A stretch of 64,000 nt of DNA. Origin: DATGSL01 sp964645585. GTDB taxonomy: Bacteria > Verrucomicrobiota > Verrucomicrobiia > Opitutales > T3Sed10-336. Position 1 is the first letter of the stretch, and the number at the start of each line of letters is the position of its first letter. This document shows, in pieces, positions 17,601-28,445 of this stretch. The DNA lies in contig CAZYAN010000008.1 in NCBI GenBank assembly GCA_964645585.1, positions 30,026-94,025 of the forward strand, given 5' to 3'. The position numbers and the translations under genes are program-made. Under the pieces are notes generated by a model, which was not told the DNA's origin, made no database searches, and was given only the letters and a program-made list of their open reading frames with translations.

Positions 17601-19268
17601 CTAGTCGGTGCCGCGACTGGTGCTCTCCTTAAATAAAGCGAGACGTTCCCGGGCGAGCGCCCGTTCCTCGTCGGTTAAGGTTTGCTGGAAGGTTTCGATT
17701 TCGGCGTTCGCGTCTTCGGATCCGTTGGCCGCGGCCAGCGTGAACCATTTCAGCGCTTCGGCCTTGTCGGCCAGGATAAATCGGCCGTCCCGGTAAAGTT
17801 TGCCGAGCAGAAGCTGGGCGTCCGCGTTGTTCTTGTTCGCGGCGCTTTCAAGGTAGCGGATCGCCGCGGAGGAATTTACTTTCGTGCCAATCCCTTCAAG
17901 ATAGCAGTAACCGAGATAGTATTGCGAAACGGCGTCGCCGCGAATCGCGCCTTCGCGAAAGGCATTGAACGCGGCGTTATCGTCTTTCGGCGAACCGCGT
18001 CCGTGCAGATGTTGCAGGCCAACCATCTGGAACCCAAACGGGATTTCCTTCTCGGCAAGGCGCTGAAAGTAGGCATGCGCTCGGGCGTCGTCCCGGGCGA
18101 CGATTTCGCCGGAGTAGAGTGCGCGCCCGAGATTATATTCGGCCACGGCGACTCCCTGTTCCGCGGCGCGCGTCAGCCATTCGATGCCTGCTTCGGTATT
18201 CTGTTCGACGCCTTTCCCCTGCAGGTAAAAGATACCGACATCATTCTGGGCGATGCCGTCGCCCTGCTCGGCGGCTTTGAGGAACCATTGAAATGCCTGT
18301 TCAAAATCGGTTTCGACTCCCTGGCCGCGGTTATACATGTGACCGAGCTGCGTCTGGGCCTGGGTGTGCCCGGCTGCCGCCGCCACTTCCAGATACTCGC
18401 GGGCCTTCGCGTAGTCGACTTCGAGGCCGATGCCGCCGTCCCGGTAGGCTTTGCCGAGGCGGAAGGCGGATTCAATATGGCCGCTCTCGGCAGCGGCTTG
18501 AAAATGTTCGCGGGCTTTTTCGAGATCGCTGAGGTACCCGTCGCCGGAGTAGATCAAGGCGAGTTCAAACCGCGCTTCGGAATGCCCGAGATCGGCGGCT
18601 TGCTGAAAAAGATCAAAAGCGCCGCGGTAGCGTCCGTCTTCCTGCGCCTCCTTTGCCTGCTGAAAAATTTCTTGGGCTCTGTCTTCGCGAGAGGGCGTGT
18701 TGGGATCCGCCGGTTTCTCCCGGACTTCGTAAGCGGAGGAAGGAAGGCCGATGGCTACATCAAGTTCTTTGATCGATATCAGGAACGCGCCGGCGGCGAT
18801 GAGCAGTCCCGGAATGGCAACACCGATCGGGAGAAGGATGCCGTGGAGCTTCTTCACATCGGGGCGGTATTTGGCGGGAAGCAGGTACGCTTCGCGGATC
18901 CGGGTTATGGCGATGAAAAGGAAACCGAGGGCCGCGGCCGCCGGAATCAATCCGAACGACCGAAGAAACGATGATGGAAAATTGTCGCTGATCGTAAATA
19001 GCAGGAGAAGTCCGAACCCGATCCCGCACGTGATGACCGAAGCGCCGATAAAAAAGATCTTTGTATGCCGAGGCGTCAGATAGTCGTCGGTCTTAGCCAT
19101 GCTGATCGCGCATGCGGCGATAACAGCAGCGGCGGCCGCCGCCCCGATACCCGTCGCGATCGTGAAACCCTCCTTTTCGACGAGATTGTGGACGAAGAAA
19201 ATGGCGAATCCGGTGAGAAGCAGGAACGCAAAGAAGAGAAATGTTCGACGAAGAAGTGCGAAGATCAT
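17601..19268 (-). CDS. membrane-anchored Sel1-like repeat protein
   Basis: A 555-residue protein starting at ATG 19268, which directly precedes the first membrane helix (MIFALLRRTFLFFAFLLLTG). About five hydrophobic segments occupy residues 1-190. From about 215 onward it is a string of roughly nine Sel1-like repeats of about 36 residues, with units such as AQTQLGHMYNRGQGVETD, SQYYLGYCYLEGIG and AQLLLGKLYRDGR. Sel1 repeats form alpha-solenoids that scaffold protein complexes. The solenoid's side of the membrane cannot be decided. No partner gene is evident; it is convergent with lgt. Confidence 0.85.
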   Translation of the reverse strand: MIFALLRRTFLFFAFLLLTGFAIFFVHNLVEKEGFTIATGIGAAAAAAVIAACAISMAKTDDYLTPRHTKIFFIGASVITCGIGFGLLLLFTISDNFPSSFLRSFGLIPAAAALGFLFIAITRIREAYLLPAKYRPDVKKLHGILLPIGVAIPGLLIAAGAFLISIKELDVAIGLPSSAYEVREKPADPNTPSREDRAQEIFQQAKEAQEDGRYRGAFDLFQQAADLGHSEARFELALIYSGDGYLSDLEKAREHFQAAAESGHIESAFRLGKAYRDGGIGLEVDYAKAREYLEVAAAAGHTQAQTQLGHMYNRGQGVETDFEQAFQWFLKAAEQGDGIAQNDVGIFYLQGKGVEQNTEAGIEWLTRAAEQGVAVAEYNLGRALYSGEIVARDDARAHAYFQRLAEKEIPFGFQMVGLQHLHGRGSPKDDNAAFNAFREGAIRGDAVSQYYLGYCYLEGIGTKVNSSAAIRYLESAANKNNADAQLLLGKLYRDGRFILADKAEALKWFTLAAANGSEDANAEIETFQQTLTDEERALARERLALFKESTSRGTD

Positions 19269-19627
19269 AACGACCAGCCTGGGTACTTGTAACAGAATGT
19301 TTCGGCCGCACCATGGCCGGCGGAGCCGGGAGTGTGCCTGCGATCGAAGCTGGCGGAAACATTCCGGTGTCGCTGTATAAAAAAGGACAGTGGCAACGGG
19401 AAATGTTTCCTTCAAGAAAAGAAAGAGTTGTCAAAACGCGAAATATCGTCGAACTGGAGAATTATCCGGATCGTGCTAACGTATCAATAATCTGGAAACG
19501 CACGGGCCGTCGCGCAGCGGGCGCGGTTTTCTCGCGATGAACCTTTCGTCCGTGTCGCCCGCGCGGCAAGTCTTGTATCGATTCAAATCGGAACGAGGCT
19601 TCACCCTTGGCGCTCGTCCCGTTCATT
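19269..19627. other. divergent intergenic region
   Basis: A 359-base space between the leftward Sel1-repeat gene and rightward coaE, which must carry promoters for both. I see no conserved ORF, RNA gene or clear operator in it. Confidence 0.4.
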
Positions 19628-20227
19628 ATGATTCTTGGGCTTACTGGTGGAATGGGTTGCGGCAAAACGACCGCGGCCCGGCTGTTTATGGAGGAAGGGT
19701 TCGGTTCGATCGATTCAGACGCCCTCGTCCATGATCTGCTGGCGGCCGATTCCGCCGTGCATCGCGCGATCGTCGAACGATTCGGTCCAGATGTCGACGA
19801 CGGCCGCGGCGGCATCGACCGCCGCCGTCTGGGCGCGATTGTTTTCGCGGATGACGATGCGCTCCATTGGCTTGAAAGTCTCTTGCATCCGCTCGTCGGC
19901 GCGCGCTGGCGCGAGGCGGTTGCGCGCGAACCGGATCGGCCGTGGGTTGTGCAGATTCCGCTGCTTTTTGAAAAAAAACTTGAACAATCGTTCGACTTCA
20001 CTGTTTGTGTAGGGACCAGCGCCGCCAATCAGCGGCGGCGGCTGATGCAAAAGGGCTATTCGAGCGAGGAGATTGCACGACGCGTTTCCCGCCAGCTGCC
20101 TCTTCAGGAAAAGACAGCCCGGGCAGATTTTTTTCTCCTTAACGACGGATCAATCGATTTTCTGCGCGAGCAGGTTCAAACCCTTCTTGCGCACTTGGAA
20201 TCGCAGCCGCGCCGAAGCAGCGCCTGA
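19628..20227 (+). CDS. coaE: dephospho-CoA kinase
   Basis: A 199-residue ATP-dependent kinase for the last step of coenzyme A synthesis, phosphorylating the 3' hydroxyl of dephospho-CoA. ATG 19628 is preferred over TTG 19607 because the P-loop strand ([20 protein letters not shown]) then starts at residue 1, as in other CoaE proteins. Other blocks are [47 protein letters not shown] and the lid region [11 protein letters not shown]. rho follows after 26 bases. Confidence 0.95.
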   Translation: MILGLTGGMGCGKTTAARLFMEEGFGSIDSDALVHDLLAADSAVHRAIVERFGPDVDDGRGGIDRRRLGAIVFADDDALHWLESLLHPLVGARWREAVAREPDRPWVVQIPLLFEKKLEQSFDFTVCVGTSAANQRRRLMQKGYSSEEIARRVSRQLPLQEKTARADFFLLNDGSIDFLREQVQTLLAHLESQPRRSSA

Positions 20228-20253
20228 TTCTTTCCCACGATAGACGAATAAAC

Positions 20254-22254
20254 ATGCCTTCCGATCAGTTGCCGATCCTGTTTCAGGACGACGAACCACC
20301 GAAGAAAGCGCGAAAACGAGCTTCAAAAAAAATGATGCAGAGCGAGGAAGATTGGAGTCCGCGGCCGCTTTCGGCCGAAGAAAAGCCGGCAGCGGCTTCC
20401 GCGGCGTCCCCCGAGGAAGAAGGCGCGCCGCCGAAGGCCCGCGCGCGCCGCAAGCCCCGGCCGACGGTGCGGAAAACGAAGACCGAGCAAGCCGCGGAGC
20501 CGTCGACTCCCGCGCCGAAAGCCGACACGGCTGAGCCAGCGCGGGAAAAGCCGGCGGCGAAGGAAGCGCCGGCGGAGACACCCAAACCCGCGCGGGAGGA
20601 ACCGGTTGCGCGCAAGAAGGAGTCCGCTGGTGCGCCGGCTGCGGCGGAAGAACCGTCGGCGAACAATTCAGAAAGTCCCGAGCAGCAGCCAGAGAAGCCG
20701 CGCTCGGAGGCGCAGGGCAATTTTCAGAACCGGAAGCCAAGTCAGCCCTCTCAGGGCGGCGGCCATTATCAGGGCGGTCAAAACCGATCCGGCCAGCAGG
20801 GAGCTTTTCGCGGAAAGAAAAAGAAAAACAAGAAAAGCGGCCGACACGGCGGCGGGGGAGGAGGCGACCGGCCGTCCGGATCCGCTCCGCAGCAGGCGCC
20901 GGTGCATCGCATGGCGGATCTGCCCGATCCGAGTCGCTTTCAAAATATTGACGAGCTCGCGCGCGAGTCCGCGGAGGCCGCGACCGGTGAACCGCTTTAT
21001 CTCGACGGCCTGTTTACCGTCAGTCTCCATGAACTGGTGGAACAGGCGACCGAGATGGGGATCGTCCTCGACGCCGCGCCCAACCGCCGATTGCTGATCG
21101 GCCGCATGCTCGAGCGCGCCGCCGAAGAGAACCGTCCGATCATCGACCGGGGCGTCCTTGAAATCACCGAAAGCGGGTATGGCTTCATCACGCGCAGCGC
21201 GCACAATTATCGCGTTCAGGCGGAGGATCCCTATGTCGCGGCAAGCTTTATCCGGCGGTTCGGATTGAAGAAAGGGCACCAAATCGAGGCGCAGGTGCGT
21301 CCGCCGGAGGGGCAGGAGCGCTGTCCGTCGGTTGTTCGCATCGTCCAGGTGATGGGCCGCGATCCCGCTGAAATTTCCGACATCGTTCCGTTCGAGGATC
21401 TCGTTCCGTATTATCCGCTCCAGCGAATTCTTCTCGAAGTGCCGGACCAGGAAAACGGCAAGGATGTTTCGATGCGGGCGGTCGATCTGTTGACGCCGAT
21501 CGGGTTTGGCCAGCGCGGGCTGATTGTCGCGCCGCCGCGGACCGGCAAGACGGTCATTTTGCAGCAGATCGCGAACTCGATTGCGACGAATAACCCGCAG
21601 GCGCACCTGATCGTGCTGCTGATCGATGAGCGGCCGGAGGAAGTCACGGACTTCCGCAGACATACGAAAGGCGAAGTGGTCAGCTCGACCTTCGACGAAC
21701 CGGCTTCCAGTCACGTCGCTGTCGCGGAAATGGTGATTGAAAAGGCCCGCCGCATGGTTGAAGCCGGCGAAGATGTGGTGATCCTCCTCGACTCGATCAC
21801 CCGTCTGGCCCGGGCCTACAACACGATGATGCCGAGCAGCGGAAAAATCCTTTCCGGGGGCGTGGAATCGAACGCGCTCCAGAAACCGAAGCGTTTCTTC
21901 GGCGCCGCGCGAAACATCGAGGACGGCGGGAGTCTGACGATCCTGGCAACCGCGTTGATCGACACGGGCAGCCGGATGGACGAAGTGATTTTTGAGGAAT
22001 TCAAAGGCACCGGCAACATGGAGCTCCATCTCGACCGGGCGCTGGTTGACAAACGAATCTTCCCGGCGATCAACATCGAGAAGAGCGGCACCCGCAAGGA
22101 AGAGCTCCTGTATCATCCCGATGAACTGAATCGCATTTACTCCTTGCGGCGAGCGATTCAAGGCGTTCCGATCGTGGAAGCGATGGAAATGCTCGTACAG
22201 CGCCTCAAGAAAACGCGCAGCAACGCCGAGTTTCTTCTCGCAATGAACCGATAG
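20254..22254 (+). CDS. rho: transcription termination factor Rho with long low-complexity N-terminus
   Basis: A 666-residue hexameric RNA helicase/ATPase that ends transcription. Residues 1 to about 230 are an extension rich in Ala, Pro, Glu, Lys and later Gly/Gln/Asn/Arg, with [10 protein letters not shown] and a [18 protein letters not shown] stretch. E. coli Rho is 419 residues and lacks it. Next come the Rho N-domain, the cold-shock-like RNA-binding domain ([16 protein letters not shown]), Walker A APPRTGKT (K432), Walker [17 protein letters not shown], and R-loop residues around [20 protein letters not shown]. Rho may explain why many hairpins in this window lack U-tracts. Confidence 0.97.
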   Translation: MPSDQLPILFQDDEPPKKARKRASKKMMQSEEDWSPRPLSAEEKPAAASAASPEEEGAPPKARARRKPRPTVRKTKTEQAAEPSTPAPKADTAEPAREKPAAKEAPAETPKPAREEPVARKKESAGAPAAAEEPSANNSESPEQQPEKPRSEAQGNFQNRKPSQPSQGGGHYQGGQNRSGQQGAFRGKKKKNKKSGRHGGGGGGDRPSGSAPQQAPVHRMADLPDPSRFQNIDELARESAEAATGEPLYLDGLFTVSLHELVEQATEMGIVLDAAPNRRLLIGRMLERAAEENRPIIDRGVLEITESGYGFITRSAHNYRVQAEDPYVAASFIRRFGLKKGHQIEAQVRPPEGQERCPSVVRIVQVMGRDPAEISDIVPFEDLVPYYPLQRILLEVPDQENGKDVSMRAVDLLTPIGFGQRGLIVAPPRTGKTVILQQIANSIATNNPQAHLIVLLIDERPEEVTDFRRHTKGEVVSSTFDEPASSHVAVAEMVIEKARRMVEAGEDVVILLDSITRLARAYNTMMPSSGKILSGGVESNALQKPKRFFGAARNIEDGGSLTILATALIDTGSRMDEVIFEEFKGTGNMELHLDRALVDKRIFPAINIEKSGTRKEELLYHPDELNRIYSLRRAIQGVPIVEAMEMLVQRLKKTRSNAEFLLAMNR

Positions 22255-22425
22255 CCCGCTCGGCTGTCCCATCGGGAAAGTTGACGGCAAATGCTGGTGC
22301 AAATGAAGATTCAGGAGCAGGTGAAGACGGCCTTCAGGCCGGCCCGGGAGGCGCGATTTTTCGCGTCGTCCTTATGCGTGGAAATTTCTGGCACAAAATA
22401 AAACTCTCCTCAGACTGATTGGCTC

Positions 22426-24165
22426 GTGACCTCTGCTGATGAATTTATAACCAACTTGATTGTCGAACGGGGCCTGGTGGACGCCGAGGTCGTGGAGGCC
22501 GCCCGGCGCGCTCTCCAGGAAGAGATGACCGACCCCGACAAGCCCGCCCGGGATCTGGTGGCGGTCCTGTCGGAGAATGGTCACATTGAGAGCCACCAGG
22601 TGACCGCGCTTCTGGCGGAAGAATTCGGCATGGCGATGGTCGGTCCCGGTGCGATCAAGCCGACGGAAGAAGCGCTCAAGACGATGCCTCGCTCGCTGGC
22701 GGTGCGCTACCACGCGTTCCCGATCAGTCGGGACGGCTCAACGCTCAAGGTGGCGATCGCCGATCCGCTCGACATGGACGGCGTCGACAGTCTCAGCCAC
22801 GTTTTGCAGCTTTCGATCGAGCCATGCATCGCGTTGCGGGAGCAGATCGACAACGCGATCGAGAAGCATTACGGGTCCGAGGACAGCGTCGAATTCATGC
22901 TGGAGGAGATGGCCGGCGGCGAAGGTCAGGACCTCGACCTCGACAAGGCGGTCGACGAGCTGGCGAGCCAGCACACGGAATCAGCCAGCGAAGCCGATGC
23001 GCCGATCATCAAACTGGTCTACCGGATCATCACCGAAGCGATTCGCCGCCGCGCCTCTGACATCCACCTCGAACCGCTCGAAAAACGGTTCCGCGTCCGT
23101 TACCGGATCGACGGCGTGCTTCACGAAGTCGAAAATCCGCCGAAGCGGCTTCAGCTCGCGATCATCGCCCGCATCAAGATCATGGCCGATATCAGCATCG
23201 CGGAGAAGCGCATCCCGCAGGACGGCCGCATTCACCTGGTGCTTTCCGGCAAGGAGTTCGACTTCCGTGTCTCCTCGCTGCCGACCGAGCATGGCGAGAG
23301 CATCGTCATGCGAATTCTGGACAAGGAAGGCTTGATGCTCGGGCTTCCCGAACTCGGATTCTTCAGCGACGACCAGGCGCAACTGGAAAAATTCATTTCG
23401 CTGCCGGACGGCATCTTCCTGGTGACCGGACCGACCGGTTCCGGTAAGACCACCACACTTTACGCCTGTCTCAATTTCATCAACCGGCCCGACCGGAAGA
23501 TCATCACCGTCGAGGATCCGGTCGAGTACCGGATCGCCGGGATCAACCAGGTGCAAGTCCGTGCCGAGGTCAATATGACCTTTTCCGCCGCGCTCCGCTC
23601 CATGCTGCGCCAAGCGCCGAACATCATCATGATCGGTGAGATTCGGGACCTGGAGACCGCCGAGATTGCGATCAACGCGTCGCTGACCGGTCACATGGTG
23701 TTCAGTACGCTGCACACCAACGACGCGCCGAGCGCGGTCACTCGTCTGGTCGACATCGGCGTGAAGCCATTCCTGGTGGCTGCTTCGCTCCGGGCGGTGA
23801 TGGCTCAGCGCCTCGTCCGGCGGATCTGCCGCAACTGCAAGACGCCCGATACGCCGGATCCGGCCCATTTGCGCGCCCTGAATCTCACGGGCGAGCGGGC
23901 TGCCTCCGCGACATTTATGAAGGGCGCGGGCTGTCAGGAATGCCATGGAACCGGATTCCGCGGCCGGATGACGATTGCGGAAATTTTTGCTGTCACCGAC
24001 GAAATCGAACGGATGATTTACGAGAACGCGAGCACCACCGTCATCCGCCGCAAGGCGCGCGAGGCGGGAATGCGCTCGCTGCGCGATGATGGAATTCGAA
24101 AGGTGACCAGCGGTCTCACAACTCCGGCGGAAGTGGTAGCTATCACCGTCGCCGACGTCGATTAA
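22426..24165 (+). CDS. GspE/PulE-type (PilB-like) secretion or pilus assembly ATPase
   Basis: A 579-residue hexameric assembly ATPase starting at GTG 22426. An MshEN/T2SSE N-terminal domain spans about 1-160, with an acidic linker around 175-190. The ATPase core has Walker [14 protein letters not shown] (K341), Asp-box EDPVEYRIAGI, Walker [17 protein letters not shown], His-box [15 protein letters not shown], and the zinc tetracysteine motif CRNC...CQEC. It is the first of two such ATPases flanking pilT. It powers either pilin polymerisation or a type II secretion-like pseudopilus. A start about 170 bases after rho suggests its own promoter. Confidence 0.9.
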   Translation: MTSADEFITNLIVERGLVDAEVVEAARRALQEEMTDPDKPARDLVAVLSENGHIESHQVTALLAEEFGMAMVGPGAIKPTEEALKTMPRSLAVRYHAFPISRDGSTLKVAIADPLDMDGVDSLSHVLQLSIEPCIALREQIDNAIEKHYGSEDSVEFMLEEMAGGEGQDLDLDKAVDELASQHTESASEADAPIIKLVYRIITEAIRRRASDIHLEPLEKRFRVRYRIDGVLHEVENPPKRLQLAIIARIKIMADISIAEKRIPQDGRIHLVLSGKEFDFRVSSLPTEHGESIVMRILDKEGLMLGLPELGFFSDDQAQLEKFISLPDGIFLVTGPTGSGKTTTLYACLNFINRPDRKIITVEDPVEYRIAGINQVQVRAEVNMTFSAALRSMLRQAPNIIMIGEIRDLETAEIAINASLTGHMVFSTLHTNDAPSAVTRLVDIGVKPFLVAASLRAVMAQRLVRRICRNCKTPDTPDPAHLRALNLTGERAASATFMKGAGCQECHGTGFRGRMTIAEIFAVTDEIERMIYENASTTVIRRKAREAGMRSLRDDGIRKVTSGLTTPAEVVAITVADVD

Positions 24166-24234
24166 CCCTAACGAAAGGCAATTTGAAAGACGTCTGAATG
24201 CCGTGACTTCTCTCTCTTCTCTCCGGTCTGACTT

Positions 24235-25317
24235 ATGAGTTACGAAATGAATGATCTTTTAACCCTGGTGTGTGACGAAGAGGCTTCCGACCTCCACCTC
24301 CAGGTAGGGCAGGCGCCGACCCTGCGTATCCACGGTAAGATGGTCCCAGTCGACGGGCCGCCGCTGACGCCGGCCGACGCTGAGCAGTTGATGCAGGCGA
24401 TCACGTCGGACCACAACCAGCAGCAGGTGAAAACGCAGGGCGGGTGTGACTTCGGTTTCGCGTTTAAGGATCGCTCCCGGTTCCGCGTCAGCGTGCTCAA
24501 ATCGAAGGGCAATTACGGGATCGTCCTGCGCCAGATCCCGGCGAAGATGTTCGGTTTGCGGGAAATCGGTCTGCCGGAAAAAGTGAAAGAGATGCTGTTC
24601 CGCCCCCGGGGATTGATTCTCGTCACCGGTCCGACCGGATCGGGCAAGAGCACGACGCTAGCCTCGATGGTCAACTACATCAACGAGAACCGCGAGGGAC
24701 ACATCATCACGATCGAAGATCCGATCGAGTATTATCACGATCACAAACGATGCATTGTGACGCAGCGTGAAGTCGGCACCGATGTTCCTTCGTTTGCCGA
24801 GGCGATCAAACGCGCGCTCCGGCAGGACCCGGACGTAATCCTCGTCGGGGAAATGCGCGACCTGGAGACGATCGAGGCCGCGGTCACCGCCGCGGAAACG
24901 GGACACCTCGTCTTCGGCACCTTGCACACTACCGGTGCCGCCCGTACGGTCGACCGTATCGTCGACGCGTTTCCGGCAAACATGAAGGACCAGATCCGCA
25001 CGCAGCTCGCCTCGTCGATTGTCGCGGTTATCTCGCAGGTTCTCTGCCGGCGGATTACCAAGGGGCGCGTTGCCGGATTCGAGCTGATGGTCGCCACGAA
25101 TTCGATCCAGGCGCTGATTCGTGACAACAAAACCTATCGAATTCAATCCGACATTCAAACCGGCGCGAATCTCGGAATGATCACGCTCGATGCTCACCTG
25201 CTCAGTCTTTATAATCGAAACCTGATCAGCGCGGACGAAGCGATCGAGCACTCGCAAAGCATGACCGAAATGAAGGAAAAACTTCTCGCGCTCGGGGCCA
25301 CGTTGAAGAATCACTAA
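24235..25317 (+). CDS. pilT: type IV pilus retraction ATPase PilT
   Basis: A 360-residue hexameric ATPase that depolymerises type IV pili and powers twitching. It has a PAS-like N-terminal domain (about 1-100), Walker [16 protein letters not shown] (K138), [21 protein letters not shown], Walker [20 protein letters not shown], and [20 protein letters not shown]. The C-terminal segment [17 protein letters not shown] matches the PilT retraction motif region. It has no tetracysteine zinc site, as expected for PilT. It sits between two PilB-type ATPase genes on the same strand. Confidence 0.95.
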   Translation: MSYEMNDLLTLVCDEEASDLHLQVGQAPTLRIHGKMVPVDGPPLTPADAEQLMQAITSDHNQQQVKTQGGCDFGFAFKDRSRFRVSVLKSKGNYGIVLRQIPAKMFGLREIGLPEKVKEMLFRPRGLILVTGPTGSGKSTTLASMVNYINENREGHIITIEDPIEYYHDHKRCIVTQREVGTDVPSFAEAIKRALRQDPDVILVGEMRDLETIEAAVTAAETGHLVFGTLHTTGAARTVDRIVDAFPANMKDQIRTQLASSIVAVISQVLCRRITKGRVAGFELMVATNSIQALIRDNKTYRIQSDIQTGANLGMITLDAHLLSLYNRNLISADEAIEHSQSMTEMKEKLLALGATLKNH

Positions 25318-25394
25318 GTTAAGGAAGGCGGCGTCCGGCGGTTGCAGCCGCGGAGGCTGACGCAAACCACGAGACGCGATTCCGCACACCGACG

Positions 25395-27080
25395 ATGTTT
25401 GAAGCTCACAGTCAGACGATTTACGATTTCCTGAAGGAGCAGGGCCGCTTGGACGCGAGCCAGTTGCAGGAACTGTTCGAAGAGCACACCCGGAGCGGTC
25501 TGCCTTTGGCCGACGTGATTCTCGAGGCCCAGTTGCTGACCAAGGAGGAGCTTCTTCACGCCGTTGCGGAATACCTGTCTACCGAGTATGTCTCCCTTCC
25601 TGACCAGATCCCGCCCGAGCAGGCGCGACTCGTGCAAGGCGCGATCGCCCGCATGTACGGCGTGCTCCCGATTTCCGAGGAAGGGACGACACTCAATCTC
25701 GTCGCGACGGACCCCTTTAACAGCCAGATCATCGACGACCTTACGTTTGCGCTTGAAAAGGACATCAACCTCCTGGTTGCTGATCCCGAAGTTGTCGACC
25801 GGCTGGTTCGCAACACGTACGGCGAGGACGATGCCTCGGTCGAGGAGCTCCTGAATGAACTGAAAAGCCTCGACCTCTCGGAAATTGACGACAGCTCGGA
25901 AAAGGAGCTCGAGGCGGCCGCGAGCGAAACGCCGATCGTGCGCTTCGTTAATCTCGTCCTGAACCAGGCAATCAAGGACCAGGCGTCCGACATCCATTTC
26001 GAGCCGTTTGAAGACGAGTTTAAGATCCGCTACCGGATCGACGGAGCGCTGTACGAAATGGCGCCGCCGCCCAAAAATCTCGCCCTGCCGGTGACCTCCC
26101 GCATCAAAGTCGTCGCCGGCCTCAATATCTCCGAGCGGCGCATTCCGCAGGACGGCCGAATCAAGCGAACGATCGCGGGACGCCAAGTCGATTTGCGTGT
26201 TTCGACCTTGCCGACCCAGTTTGGCGAGAGCGTGGTGCTGCGTGTCCTCGACAAAACCGTGGTCAATCTCGACCTCGACGCGCTGAACATGCCCCAAGAC
26301 GTGCACGACACGATCTTGGAAGTCGTCCAGCGGCCCAATGGTATTTTTATCGTCACCGGCCCGACAGGGTCCGGGAAGACGACAACCCTGTACAGCTGTC
26401 TGCGGGTCCTCAACGACGTCGAGACGAAGCTCCTCACGGCTGAGGATCCCGTGGAATACGAGATCGAGGGCATCATGCAGGTGCCGGTGAATCCGGCGCA
26501 GGGGCTGACGTTCGCGAAAGCGCTTCGCTCCTTTCTCCGTCAGGACCCTGACGTCATCATGGTCGGGGAAATCCGCGACCTGGAGACCGCGCAAATCGCG
26601 ATCCAGGCGTCGTTGACCGGTCACTTGGTGATGAGCACGCTGCACACCAATGACGCTCCGGGCGCGCTGATGCGGTTGATCGACATGGGCGTGGAGCCGT
26701 TCCTCATCGCTGCCTCGCTGGAGGCCGTGCTGGCGCAGCGCCTTGTCCGTCGCATTTGCACAAACTGCCGTACCGCCTACGAGCCGAGCGAATCGCTGAT
26801 CACCCAGCTTGGGGTCGATCCGATCGATATCGGGGACAACGAATTTTTCTACGGCCGCGGCTGTGATGCCTGCAACGATTCGGGCTACCGGGGACGTCTC
26901 GGTCTTTACGAGATGCTTCGCATCACCGATTCGCTGCGCGACATGATCAGCTCGCGGGCGCCCTTGCTCGCAATCCGCCAGCGCGCCCTTGAACAAGGGA
27001 TGCGAGCGCTGCGTGACGACGGTTTGCGGGCGATCTTCGACGGCGCAACAACAATCGAAGAAGTGATAAAATACACCTAA
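25395..27080 (+). CDS. pilB: type IV pilus assembly ATPase PilB
   Basis: A 561-residue extension ATPase. An N-terminal MshEN/T2SSE domain spans about 1-150, with an acidic, coiled-coil-prone spacer at about 150-185. The ATPase core carries [15 protein letters not shown] (K328), [47 protein letters not shown] and the tetracysteine CTNC...CDAC. It lies 18 bases upstream of pilC and is close to the family length. Adjacency to pilC makes it the better PilB candidate of the two ATPases. Confidence 0.93.
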   Translation: MFEAHSQTIYDFLKEQGRLDASQLQELFEEHTRSGLPLADVILEAQLLTKEELLHAVAEYLSTEYVSLPDQIPPEQARLVQGAIARMYGVLPISEEGTTLNLVATDPFNSQIIDDLTFALEKDINLLVADPEVVDRLVRNTYGEDDASVEELLNELKSLDLSEIDDSSEKELEAAASETPIVRFVNLVLNQAIKDQASDIHFEPFEDEFKIRYRIDGALYEMAPPPKNLALPVTSRIKVVAGLNISERRIPQDGRIKRTIAGRQVDLRVSTLPTQFGESVVLRVLDKTVVNLDLDALNMPQDVHDTILEVVQRPNGIFIVTGPTGSGKTTTLYSCLRVLNDVETKLLTAEDPVEYEIEGIMQVPVNPAQGLTFAKALRSFLRQDPDVIMVGEIRDLETAQIAIQASLTGHLVMSTLHTNDAPGALMRLIDMGVEPFLIAASLEAVLAQRLVRRICTNCRTAYEPSESLITQLGVDPIDIGDNEFFYGRGCDACNDSGYRGRLGLYEMLRITDSLRDMISSRAPLLAIRQRALEQGMRALRDDGLRAIFDGATTIEEVIKYT

Positions 27081-27098
27081 TACTCTCAGGTTTGGACT

Positions 27099-28361
27099 AT
27101 GCCCAAGTTTTCCTACACCGCGATCGATGCCAGCGGAAAGCAAAAATCCGGAGTGCTTTCCGCGTCCAGCAGTGAAGATGCAACCGCCCAGATTAAATCG
27201 ATGGGCCTTTTCGTCACGAACCTCGTGGCTTCCGACAAGGCCGCGAACGGCCGTGCGCGCGGCCGCGCCGCCGCCAGTTCCACGACACGCAAGAAGCCGG
27301 TCACGATCGGCAAAATCATCAAGGAAAAGGGGCTGGCCGTTTTCACCCGGCAGTTGTCGACCCTGCTCCAAGCGGGCCTTCCCCTGCTGCGAAGTCTCGA
27401 GGTGCTCGTCCGGCAGGAGAAAAATCCGGGTTTTAAATACGTGGTCGAGGAGATCGCTGAGAACGTCCGCTCCGGTAACACGTTCTCTGACGGGCTCCTT
27501 CAGCATCCGAAGGTTTTCAACCGCCTCTACGTCAATATGGTGAAGGCCGGGGAGGCGGGCGGTGTGCTCGACGTGGTTCTCAACCGCCTCGCGCGGTTCA
27601 TGGAGAAGTCGATCCGGATCAAGGGCAAAGTAAAATCCGCGATGGTCTATCCGATCATCGTTCTCTGTATCGCGATCGGGATTCTCGCGTTCCTGATGGC
27701 GTTTGTCGTGCCGAAGTTCGAGGATATTTTCGCGGACCTTCTTGAAGGAGCGGAACTTCCCATACTCACCCAGATCGTGATGAAGGTCAGTTACTTCGTG
27801 CGCGACCACTTCCTGATGACGGTCGTCGGGGCGGTGATTTTCTTCATCATTCTGAAGATTCTGAAATCGACGAGGCAGGGGGCGCGGGCGGTCGACAAAA
27901 TGATGATCACCCTTCCGCCCGTTGGAGACTTGTTCCGAAAGGCCGCTATTGCGCGCTTTTCGCGAACCTTTGGCACGCTCCTGTCCAGCGGTGTCCCGAT
28001 CCTCAACTGCCTGACGATCACGCGCGACACGATCGGGAACCGTATTCTAATGGACGCGATCGAGAAAGTGCATGACCGCGTAAAAGAAGGTGACTCGGTT
28101 TCGGCGCCGCTCGAAGCTTCCAAGGTTTTCCCGACCATGGTCACCAGTATGATCGACGTCGGTGAGGAAACCGGGGAACTGCCGGAGATGCTGAACCGCA
28201 TCGCCGACACCTATGACGAGGAAGTCGACAACGCCGTCGCGGCACTGACATCGATCATCGAGCCGATCATGATCGTGATCCTCGCTTTTATCGTCGGGGT
28301 GATCGTCATTGCTCTCTTCCTTCCGATCATCCGCGTCATCGAAAATCTCAGCAGCAGCTAG
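27099..28361 (+). CDS. pilC: type IV pilus inner-membrane platform protein PilC
   Basis: A 420-residue polytopic membrane protein of the T2SSF/PilC family that couples the cytoplasmic motors to the growing pilus. The N-terminus begins FSYTAIDASGKQKSGVL as in PilC/GspF. Two T2SSF repeats (about 80-200 and 280-405) carry FTRQLSTLLQAGLPLLRSL and FSRTFGTLLSSGVPILNCL. Membrane helices lie around 183-205, 235-255 and 385-410. Length is standard. It ends the pilB-pilC unit; a 9-bp-stem hairpin follows. Confidence 0.95.
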   Translation: MPKFSYTAIDASGKQKSGVLSASSSEDATAQIKSMGLFVTNLVASDKAANGRARGRAAASSTTRKKPVTIGKIIKEKGLAVFTRQLSTLLQAGLPLLRSLEVLVRQEKNPGFKYVVEEIAENVRSGNTFSDGLLQHPKVFNRLYVNMVKAGEAGGVLDVVLNRLARFMEKSIRIKGKVKSAMVYPIIVLCIAIGILAFLMAFVVPKFEDIFADLLEGAELPILTQIVMKVSYFVRDHFLMTVVGAVIFFIILKILKSTRQGARAVDKMMITLPPVGDLFRKAAIARFSRTFGTLLSSGVPILNCLTITRDTIGNRILMDAIEKVHDRVKEGDSVSAPLEASKVFPTMVTSMIDVGEETGELPEMLNRIADTYDEEVDNAVAALTSIIEPIMIVILAFIVGVIVIALFLPIIRVIENLSSS

Positions 28362-28379
28362 GCAACTTATTCTTGGTCA

Positions 28380-28413
28380 GCGGCCGCATGCTGTTTGCGG
28401 ACGGTGCGGCCGC
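28380..28413 (+). terminator. hairpin after pilC
   Basis: GCGGCCGCA (28380-28388) pairs perfectly with TGCGGCCGC (28405-28413), giving a 9-bp stem and 16-base loop. No U-tract follows, so this is a possible Rho-assisted terminator or an mRNA stability hairpin between pilC and the cyclophilin gene. Confidence 0.5.
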
Positions 28414-28445
28414 AGTCGCTGGCAGACCGTTGTAGCACTGGAATA

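Noticed and set aside
25314..27809. An 831-codon antisense frame opposite pilB
   Set aside because: It mirrors the codon pattern of pilB and pilC, whose motifs are unambiguous. The antisense peptide is His/Asp/Arg-rich with no recognisable domain.
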